Source: Bacteroidota bacterium (GTDB lineage Bacteria; Bacteroidota; Bacteroidia; Bacteroidales; JAKIYJ01). Taken from it: a stretch of DNA of 5,706 nucleotides. Each line of letters starts with the position of its first letter. Position 1 is the stretch's first letter. This document shows positions 1-4,910 of this stretch, one piece after another. The stretch lies in contig JAKIYJ010000102.1 of NCBI GenBank assembly GCA_022708585.1, positions 1-5,706 on the forward strand, in the 5' to 3' direction. The position numbers and the translations under genes were made by a program. Below the pieces are notes generated by a model, which did no database searches, was not told the origin of the DNA, and saw only the letters and a program-made list of their open reading frames with translations.

Positions 1-858
1 CTTGATATTGCTTTCGATGATGTGAAATTATTAGCAGAAGCTGAAACTATTGAAAATAATAATGAAATTATCAAAAATTCAGGTGCTGATAATATGTCAT
101 CAAAAGTAAAAACCAAAATAGAAAGTATAGAAAAGAAAAATCAATTTGAAAGTAAGACAGAACAGGTAAAAGAAGCCTATTCATTTGTTGATATATCTCA
201 TATATCAGAAATAAAAGGGTTGTTTTACACTGTTCAGGTAGGGGTATTCAGTAGTCCAAGAACCAGAGAAAGATTGTTTAATTTTAATCCACTGTATTAT
301 GAAAGAATGAGTAATGGAAATTACCGTTATTTAGCAGGAATTTATACCAACAGGCAGGATGCTCAAAGAGACAGAGTTAACAATATTATTGCTTTTGTCC
401 CCGATGCCTTTATTGTCGCTTATTACAATGGGAATAGAATTAATATACAGGAAGCCGCCAGACTGGAAGAAGAAAATATAACTATGGCAATTGCAAAACC
501 ATTAATTAAAACAGGAGAAGTAGAAAAACAAGGGCTGACATTAAACAGAGAAAACATTAAATTATTGGAAACAGAAAAGGGAAAAGTAGAATTTAAAGTC
601 CAGATAGGAGCATATAAAAAAGAAGTAGATGAAAAAGTATTACAATATTTTAAAAATATTGCTAAAACTGATAATATAGAATATTATATTAATAATTCAA
701 ATTTGATATGTTATGTGGTAGGGGCTTTCAATAATCTGGAAGAAGCGAAAACATTGAGAGCAAATATTATAAATTCTGGAATAACAGATGCTTTTGTTGT
801 AGCGTTTTTAAATGGAGAAAGAATATCTTTGCAAAAGGCAACAGAGTACTTGAAATAA
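1..858 (+). CDS. SPOR-domain protein, C-terminal part (5' end outside window)
   Basis: The frame is open from the first base (LDIAFDD...) to the TAA at 856-858, so the gene starts upstream; 285 residues are visible. A GTG at 22 is the only early start-like codon, and nothing supports it as a true start. After a charged, low-complexity linker (about bases 30-215) come two similar SPOR-like modules. The first is at about 223-444 (YTVQVGVF, then RYLAGIYTNRQDA, ending FIVAYYNGNRI). The second is at about 589-828 (FKVQIGAY, then YVVGAFNNLEEA, ending FVVAFLNGERI). Each has the SPOR pattern of a VQ(V/I)G strand, a middle helix and a (A/V)G-x-(Y/F)-x(2)-x-(E/Q)-(E/D)-A strand-helix. SPOR domains generally bind denuded peptidoglycan, so an envelope location is expected. 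The missing N-terminus probably carries the export signal and other domains, so the overall role cannot be named. There is no obvious operon partner in the window. Confidence 0.82.
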   Translation, partial: LDIAFDDVKLLAEAETIENNNEIIKNSGADNMSSKVKTKIESIEKKNQFESKTEQVKEAYSFVDISHISEIKGLFYTVQVGVFSSPRTRERLFNFNPLYYERMSNGNYRYLAGIYTNRQDAQRDRVNNIIAFVPDAFIVAYYNGNRINIQEAARLEEENITMAIAKPLIKTGEVEKQGLTLNRENIKLLETEKGKVEFKVQIGAYKKEVDEKVLQYFKNIAKTDNIEYYINNSNLICYVVGAFNNLEEAKTLRANIINSGITDAFVVAFLNGERISLQKATEYLK

Positions 859-904
859 TTTATTAATTTTCTCTTTTGCTTAAATGATAACCTTAAAATA
901 TGTT

Positions 905-1056
905 TAGTGCCTGTCCATAAAGTCAAGAGTTTGTTTCAGAATGTTCGAGTTCGAGTTCGAGGTTTCGATAGCCTGAAAATCGGGAGTGTACTAAAGTACA
1001 TAACTGATTTGAAGGCTGAGAATAACGATGAAATCGGACATTATGGACAAACTCTA
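905..1056. mobile_element. MITE-like non-coding repeat element, ~152 bp
   Basis: The ends form an imperfect 20-bp terminal inverted repeat. The left end, 905-924 (TAGTGCCTGTCCATAAAGTC), matches the reverse complement of 1037-1056 (TAGAGTTTGTCCATAATGTC) at 16 of 20 positions, with TGTCCATAA as the perfect core. Inside, 970-1017 forms a 48-base hairpin, and 943-960 is GTTCGA three times. There is no open reading frame, so movement would need a transposase supplied elsewhere. The flanks share TTTA (903-906, 1057-1060), but this overlaps the left end and is too weak to call a target-site duplication. I infer a MITE or REP-like element from size and symmetry. It sits 46 bases after the stop of the SPOR gene and interrupts nothing. 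Copy number in the genome would decide the call. Confidence 0.6.
970..1017. repeat. 48-base hairpin inside the MITE-like element
   Basis: The 48 bases align with their own reverse complement without gaps. The arms pair as AGCCT/AGGCT at the base, then AAATC or the wobble-tolerant equivalent against GATTT, then TGTACT/AGTACA at the tip around an AA centre. They are interrupted by two symmetric 2-base mismatches and two potential G-U pairs. The outer TGTCCATAA repeats are centred on almost the same axis, so the whole element could fold as one long interrupted stem as RNA or single-stranded DNA. Confidence 0.75.
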
Positions 1057-1260
1057 TTTAATACATTGAATTAAATGTATATATAAATAATTTTTAATTT
1101 TGAATTTTAAAGTTGAACCCATTCTGAAAAATTGTTCTTATTTTAAATAGATAAAATAAATTCATTAATTTCATAGATAAATTTATTAAAAATATAGATA
1201 AATTTAATTGGTATTTGATTTATAGACTTTTAGGAGTGGATTCATATAATATTTTTCTAT

Positions 1261-1300
1261 TAACTGTAAACTTTCTGAATTAACTGTAAATTTTCTTATA
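1261..1300. repeat. Tandem pair of 20-bp units abutting a start codon
   Basis: Bases 1261-1280 (TAACTGTAAACTTTCTGAAT) and 1281-1300 (TAACTGTAAATTTTCTTATA) are identical at the first ten positions and match at 16 of 20 overall. The second unit ends directly before the ATG at 1301. It occupies the 5' leader, where a ribosome binding site would be expected, and contains no Shine-Dalgarno sequence. A possible role in transcription or translation of the downstream gene is inference only. Confidence 0.6.
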
Positions 1301-1927
1301 ATGAGTTTATTATTAAAAATTTATCCTGAAAATCCTTCACCAAAACACATTAATACAGTTGTAGAATGTTTAAATGATGGTGGAGTTATTATTTTCCCAA
1401 CCGATACAGTTTATGGAATTGGTTGCAATATATACAAAACAAAGGCTATTGAAAGAGTAGCACAAATTAAAGGAATAAAACTTTCCAAAGCACATTTTTC
1501 GTTTATATGCTATGACTTAAGTAATCTTAGCGAATTTACCAAACCGATTCCAAATAATATTTACAAATTAATGAAAAAAGTTATGCCTGGACCCTATACT
1601 TTTATTCTTAATGCAAATAACAAAGTCCCCAAATTATTTCAAAGTTCAAAAAAAACAGTAGGAATAAGAGTTCCTGACAATAACATTGCAAGAGAAATTG
1701 TCCTGAAATTAAATAATCCCATTCTGTCAACATCAGTTCGCAATGATGACAATATTGTTGAATATATAACAGATCCTGAACTCATATACGAAAAATATAA
1801 AAATTTTGTTGATATAGTTATTGATGGAGGCTATGGCGACAATCAGGCTTCTACTGTTCTTGACTGTACTGGTGATGAAATTAAAATAATAAGACAGGGG
1901 AAGGGCAATATTGAAAGTTTTATTTAA
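1301..1927 (+). CDS. Sua5/YciO/YrdC-family protein (L-threonylcarbamoyladenylate synthase family, YciO-like)
   Basis: This 208-residue, single-domain YrdC-fold protein would be cytosolic. The family makes threonylcarbamoyl-AMP from threonine, bicarbonate and ATP, the first step of t6A37 tRNA modification. Visible motifs are FPTDTVYGIG (residues 32-41), MPGPYTFIL (95-103), GIRVP (121-125), LSTS (142-145), STVLD (184-188) and IRQG (197-200). From memory, length and layout follow E. coli YciO closely, including the N-terminal start pattern (IYPENP...IN), the ICYDLSNLS segment and a GGYGDNQASTVLD tail, so the ATG at 1301 fits. Two TsaC hallmarks differ: the KxR site reads KGIK (57-60), and the STSAN loop reads STSVR. 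It also lacks the extra Sua5 C-terminal domain. The exact reaction is therefore uncertain: TsaC-like synthesis or a paralogous YciO role. It is apparently monocistronic, and its 3' end faces the SRP RNA gene 30 bases away. Confidence 0.9.
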   Translation: MSLLLKIYPENPSPKHINTVVECLNDGGVIIFPTDTVYGIGCNIYKTKAIERVAQIKGIKLSKAHFSFICYDLSNLSEFTKPIPNNIYKLMKKVMPGPYTFILNANNKVPKLFQSSKKTVGIRVPDNNIAREIVLKLNNPILSTSVRNDDNIVEYITDPELIYEKYKNFVDIVIDGGYGDNQASTVLDCTGDEIKIIRQGKGNIESFI

Positions 1928-1938
1928 TAAAATACATT

Positions 1939-1964
1939 AAAAAAAAGAAATAAAAAAGGGTAAG
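1939..1964 (-). terminator. Probable intrinsic terminator of the SRP RNA gene
   Basis: On the minus strand the 3' arm of the closing stem (CTTACCC, 1964-1958) is followed at once by TTTTTT (1957-1952), then ATTTC and eight more T (1946-1939). The U-rich tract after a helix fits Rho-independent release, with the SRP RNA's own stem serving as the hairpin. In the other direction the region may also affect transcripts from the gene ending at 1927, but no T-run on the plus strand follows the helix directly. Confidence 0.5.
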
Positions 1965-2052
1965 CCTCTATATCGCACCGCATCAACCACTTACCTTTGC
2001 TTCCTTCCGGACCTGGAGGATTCAGTGGGAGCTGGTCGTATAAGACTTACCC
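1958..2052 (-). ncRNA. ffs: Small (4.5S-type) signal recognition particle RNA
   Basis: On the minus strand, bases 2016-1998 read CCAGGTCCGGAAGGAAGCA, the near-invariant apical region of bacterial SRP RNA with the GGAA tetraloop that binds Ffh. The ends pair perfectly: GGGTAAG at 2052-2046 with CTTACCC at 1964-1958. Inner helices also form, for example CCACT (2028-2024) with AGTGG (1991-1987), and TCTTATACG with the CGATATAGAGG side. At about 95 nt it is the small type without an Alu domain, like the E. coli 4.5S RNA. It acts with Ffh and FtsY in co-translational targeting of membrane proteins. Ends are set by the closing stem and may be off by a few bases. A matching promoter lies just upstream and a U-rich stretch follows the 3' end. 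Confidence 0.96.
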
Positions 2053-2056
2053 GCTG

Positions 2057-2088
2057 CAAAAATAGTTATTTTATATTCTTTAAACAAA
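2057..2088 (-). promoter_or_regulatory. Bacteroidota-type promoter of the SRP RNA gene
   Basis: Read on the minus strand, there is a -33 box TTTG (2088-2085), a 20-base spacer and a -7 box TATTTTTG (2064-2057), an exact fit to TAnnTTTG. The RNA's first paired base (2052) lies 5 bases further on, where the start site is expected for this promoter class. Both boxes being exact and correctly placed ahead of a stable RNA makes this the best-supported promoter in the window and strong evidence for the phylum. Confidence 0.85.
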
Positions 2089-2172
2089 TTTTTTAAAATA
2101 TTTAATTATTCTTCAAGTTAATAAGTTAATCCTAAAATAATTGTTATGTAACTTGTAATCATCAAAATTGAA

Positions 2173-2814
2173 ATGAAAAATAACATTAACAAGTCGGAGT
2201 CGGTTTTAAATTATTCATTAAAATATGGAATTGTATTGGCATTTATTCTGTTTGTCATCCATATTGTTAATTATATAACACACAATGAAATTAGATTTAT
2301 AAATTATTTAAACTATATTGCAATCCTGGTTATTATAATTTTAGCCGCTGTAAATTACAGAAACAAATACCTTTATGGATTTATCTCGTATGGTAAAGCA
2401 TCAGTTATTACAATTATTACAAGTACTTCGGGCATACTGCTTTATACTGTCTTATTATTTTTGTTTTTAAAATTTTATGATACAGTTTTTTTAGATGTAA
2501 TACAGAAACAAGCAATAGAAAACTTGATAAAAAATCCGGAAATCAATGATTTAATTGGAAATTACGATATTGATATTAATAAACTGCTTGATGAATCCGA
2601 TATTAACAATAATCAGATTAGAGACATAAAAAATGCAATGAAAATAATATATACTCCTTTTCTTTTTTCCTTAACAAAGTTTATCAATTTAGTTTTAACT
2701 TCTATATTTTTTTCATTAATTGCTTCCGCTTTTATAAGAAAAAATGACAATTCCTTTGACGCAAAATTTAAACATTATAAAAATGAATATTTCAATAATA
2801 ATTCCAGTATATAA
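2173..2814 (+). CDS. DUF4199-type integral membrane protein
   Basis: This 213-residue protein has four hydrophobic segments, at about residues 16-36, 43-61, 78-100 and 165-188. A polar, acidic loop of about 60 residues lies between the third and fourth, and the tail is short and charged. This is the layout of the DUF4199 family, known mainly from Bacteroidota; the FISYGKA stretch before the third helix also looks familiar for it. The function is unknown. It starts the + strand cluster and its last 32 bases overlap the GT2 gene, a pairing I recall from other Bacteroidota. It may assist the polyprenyl-linked glycosyltransferase in the membrane, but that is inference. The ATG at 2173 gives a short N-terminus before the first helix; no Shine-Dalgarno sequence is present. 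No canonical promoter is visible in the ~85 bases shared with the divergent SRP RNA gene. Confidence 0.82.
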   Translation: MKNNINKSESVLNYSLKYGIVLAFILFVIHIVNYITHNEIRFINYLNYIAILVIIILAAVNYRNKYLYGFISYGKASVITIITSTSGILLYTVLLFLFLKFYDTVFLDVIQKQAIENLIKNPEINDLIGNYDIDINKLLDESDINNNQIRDIKNAMKIIYTPFLFSLTKFINLVLTSIFFSLIASAFIRKNDNSFDAKFKHYKNEYFNNNSSI

Positions 2815-3721
2815 TGAAGTTGAATCACTCCCAGAATTAGTACAATGGATTCATAAGGTAATTTCTCAAATGGAATTAACTTATGAAATTATTTTAATAG
2901 ATGATGGCAGTAATGACGGCTCGTGGGAAAAAATTGTTGAATTATCTAAATATTATCCTTCAATTCGTGCTGTAAAATTTAAAAAAAATTATGGAAAGTC
3001 CGCAGCTTTGAATGTGGGTTTTAACATATCAAAAGGAGAAGTAGTTATCACTATGGATGCCGATTTACAAGATAGCCCCGATGAAATTCCTGCCTTATAC
3101 AATATGATTAAAAAAGAAGGATATGATCTTGTTTCAGGCTGGAAAAAGAAACGTTATGACCCACTTTCAAAAACTATTCCTACTAAATTATTTAACTGGA
3201 CAACAAGAAAAATGTCTGGAATAAAATTGCACGACTTCAATTGTGGATTAAAAGCATATAAAAATGATGTTATTAAGAATATTGAAATTTATGGTGAAAT
3301 GCATAGATATATCCCTGTTATTGCTAAATGGGCTGGATTTTGTAAAATAGGTGAAAAAGTTGTAACGCATCAGGCAAGAAAATATGGTACTTCTAAATTT
3401 GGAATCGAAAGATTCATTAATGGATTCCTTGATTTATTATCTGTCGGTTTTACTTCAAAATTTTCTAAAAAACCCATGCATTTTTTTGGAACATTAGGTT
3501 TAATAACTTTTTTATTTGGATTTATAATAGCTATTTATCTCACAATTGCAAAAATATTTTTTGAAGCATATAAAATGGCAGATCGTCCTTTATTTTATCT
3601 TGGTCTACTTGCAATGATTGCAGGAACTCAATTATTTCTTACTGGTTTTTTGGCTGAAATGATTTCAAGAAATTCTATCGACCGTAATAAATATTTGATT
3701 GAATCTAAAATAGATAGATAA
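2783..3721 (+). CDS. GT2 family membrane-anchored glycosyltransferase (polyprenyl-phosphate sugar transferase type)
   Basis: This 312-residue protein has a GT-A domain followed by two membrane helices. The N-terminal ISIIIPVYNEVESL (3-16) is the GT2 nucleotide-binding strand. IDDGS (39-43) and MDADLQD (91-97, the DxD metal and nucleotide-sugar site) follow, then DFNCGLKAY (151-159), GEMHRY (171-176) and YGTSKFG (201-207), typical of the dolichol-phosphate-mannose synthase / GtrB / ArnC group. Helices at about 233-257 and 269-293 anchor it in the inner membrane. The likely reaction is transfer of a sugar from a nucleotide donor to undecaprenyl phosphate; the sugar cannot be read from sequence. 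I chose the ATG at 2783, not the one at 2744, because the domain begins immediately there as in relatives. It overlaps the DUF4199 gene by 32 bases and the next gene begins 25 bases later, so co-transcription is likely. Confidence 0.9.
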   Translation: MNISIIIPVYNEVESLPELVQWIHKVISQMELTYEIILIDDGSNDGSWEKIVELSKYYPSIRAVKFKKNYGKSAALNVGFNISKGEVVITMDADLQDSPDEIPALYNMIKKEGYDLVSGWKKKRYDPLSKTIPTKLFNWTTRKMSGIKLHDFNCGLKAYKNDVIKNIEIYGEMHRYIPVIAKWAGFCKIGEKVVTHQARKYGTSKFGIERFINGFLDLLSVGFTSKFSKKPMHFFGTLGLITFLFGFIIAIYLTIAKIFFEAYKMADRPLFYLGLLAMIAGTQLFLTGFLAEMISRNSIDRNKYLIESKIDR

Positions 3722-3746
3722 TGTAAATTCATAATATTACAATTCA

Positions 3747-4910
3747 ATGAATAAAAAAAAAATCGTTATACTCGGTTCTGCATATCCTTTGCGAGGAGGA
3801 CTCGCTTCATACAATGAAAGATTATGCAGAGCATTCTCAGAAAAAGACTATAATGCACGAATAGAAACTTTTAAATTGCAATATCCAGCCTTCCTATTCC
3901 CCGGCAAAACTCAATATTCAAAAGATAAACCACCTGAAAATATTAACATATCAGTATCAGTAAATTCTATTAACCCATTTAACTGGATAAAAATTGGCAA
4001 TAAAATTAAAAAAGAAAAACCTGATATCCTTATTATTAAATACTGGTTACCCTTTATGGGACCCTGTTTCGGTACTATTGCACGAAAAGTAAAAAAAAAT
4101 AAATATACAAAAGTTATTTCTATCCTTGATAATATTATACCTCATGAAAAAAGACCCACTGATAAAATTTTTACAAAATATTTTATTAAACCCGTAGACG
4201 GTTTTATTGCAATGAGCCAATCTGTTTTATCAGATTTATCTACTTTCTTTGATACTTCAAAACCAAAAATATATAGCCCACATCCATTATATGACAATTA
4301 CGGTAAATCCATAAGTAAAGCAGAAGCCCGACAAAAACTTAATATAGATAAAAATGTTAAATTGCTTTTATTCTTCGGATTAATACGTGATTATAAAGGT
4401 CTTGACATTTTATTAAATGCTCTGGCTGATAATATTTTAGCAGATATGAATATTAAATTGCTTGTTGCAGGTGAATTTTACTCAGATGCCAACAAATATT
4501 ACAAAATTATTGATAACAAAAAATTAAATGATAAAGTGATTATAACTGATAATTTTGTACCCGACAGTGAAGTAAGTAATTATTTTTGTGCTGCTGATTT
4601 GGTTGTTCAACCCTATAAAACTGCAACTCAAAGCGGCGTTACACAAATCGCCTATCATTATGAAATACCAATAATAGTAACATCGGTCGGAGGTCTACCT
4701 GAACTGGTCCTGGATGGAACAACAGGTTATGTTGTTAATCCTGACCCTGCTTCAGTAGCCAAAGCTATACATAAATATTTTATCGAAAATAAAGAAGAAG
4801 AGTTTAAAAAAAATATTGCAATAGAAAAAAAGAAATATTCCTGGGAAAAAATGATAGAATCAATTGAATCTTTATTAAACCAAATATTAAAAAATGATAA
4901 TAAGAAGTAA
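3747..4910 (+). CDS. GT4 family glycosyltransferase
   Basis: This 387-residue, two-domain GT-B protein without a signal peptide or membrane helix is presumably cytosolic or membrane-peripheral. The N-terminal acceptor domain opens with KIVILGSAYPLRGGLASYN (5-23), with the Gly-rich GGLA loop. The C-terminal donor domain has LLLFFGLIRDYKGLD (206-220), LLVAGEF (238-244) and AADLVVQPY (282-290). It then has TQSGVTQIAYHYEIPIIVTSVGG (294-316) and PELV (318-321) with DGTTGYVV (323-330), the usual GT4 nucleotide-sugar region. It would add a sugar with retention of configuration to a growing surface glycan; donor and acceptor are unknown. It sits between the GT2 gene and the heptose-kinase-like gene (17-base overlap), suggesting a heptosyl or related transferase, which is inference. 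Odd point: codons 3-5 form a run of ten A (3753-3762), a possible slippage site. Confidence 0.9.
   Translation: MNKKKIVILGSAYPLRGGLASYNERLCRAFSEKDYNARIETFKLQYPAFLFPGKTQYSKDKPPENINISVSVNSINPFNWIKIGNKIKKEKPDILIIKYWLPFMGPCFGTIARKVKKNKYTKVISILDNIIPHEKRPTDKIFTKYFIKPVDGFIAMSQSVLSDLSTFFDTSKPKIYSPHPLYDNYGKSISKAEARQKLNIDKNVKLLLFFGLIRDYKGLDILLNALADNILADMNIKLLVAGEFYSDANKYYKIIDNKKLNDKVIITDNFVPDSEVSNYFCAADLVVQPYKTATQSGVTQIAYHYEIPIIVTSVGGLPELVLDGTTGYVVNPDPASVAKAIHKYFIENKEEEFKKNIAIEKKKYSWEKMIESIESLLNQILKNDNKK
3753..3762 (+). repeat. A10 homopolymer at the start of the GT4 gene
   Basis: Ten consecutive A residues cover codons 3-5 and the first base of codon 6 of the glycosyltransferase. It is the longest homopolymer I noticed in the window; an A9 lies at 4091-4099 in the same gene. 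A change of one base by replication or transcriptional slippage would shift the frame after four or five residues. Whether this happens is unknown. Confidence 0.7.

Larger units (their letters stand above)
859..1300. other. Gene-free region holding a repeat element and iterated AT-rich repeats
   Basis: No credible coding sequence lies here on either strand. Bases 859-904 are plain AT-rich DNA after the SPOR gene. Bases 905-1056 form a MITE-like element, clearly richer in G and C than its surroundings. Bases 1061-1080 contain a 7-bp AT-only inverted repeat (ATACATT / AATGTAT, 6-nt loop) without a U-tract. Bases 1147-1206 carry repeats of ATAGATAAA. Bases 1261-1300 are a tandem pair of 20-bp units ending at the start codon of the next gene. 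I see no promoter with both Bacteroidota boxes, although the promoter of the gene at 1301 must lie here or further upstream. Confidence 0.7.

Noticed and set aside
22..24. GTG as the start of the SPOR-domain protein
   Set aside because: The frame is open upstream to the window edge and the residues before it look like normal coding sequence, so the gene is most likely truncated by the window.
711..926. Minus-strand open frame
   Set aside because: It lies largely across the second SPOR module in antisense and runs into the repeat element; it has no recognisable protein features.
943..960. GTTCGA repeats as part of a CRISPR array
   Set aside because: The units are 6 bases long and contiguous without spacers, and no cas genes are present.
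903..1060. TTTA on both sides of the repeat element as target-site duplication
   Set aside because: Four AT bases recur by chance in this DNA, and the left copy overlaps the terminal inverted repeat by two bases, so the boundaries do not agree.
1061..1080. Inverted repeat ATACATT / AATGTAT as terminator of the SPOR gene
   Set aside because: The stem is only 7 AT-rich pairs and no T-run follows directly; such structures are frequent by chance in this composition.
1095..1102. TAATTTTG as a -7 promoter box for the gene at 1301
   Set aside because: It fits TAnnTTTG, but no TTTG lies about 20 bases upstream and it is nearly 200 bases from the start codon.
2149..2155. TAACTTG as a -7 box for the glycan cluster
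   Set aside because: It lacks one base of the TAnnTTTG pattern and has no TTTG at the right distance; too weak to annotate.
2744..2782. Upstream ATG for the GT2 gene
   Set aside because: It would add 13 residues that do not match the family, while the ATG at 2783 gives the usual start directly before ISIIIPVYNE. It would also lengthen the overlap with the preceding gene to 71 bases.
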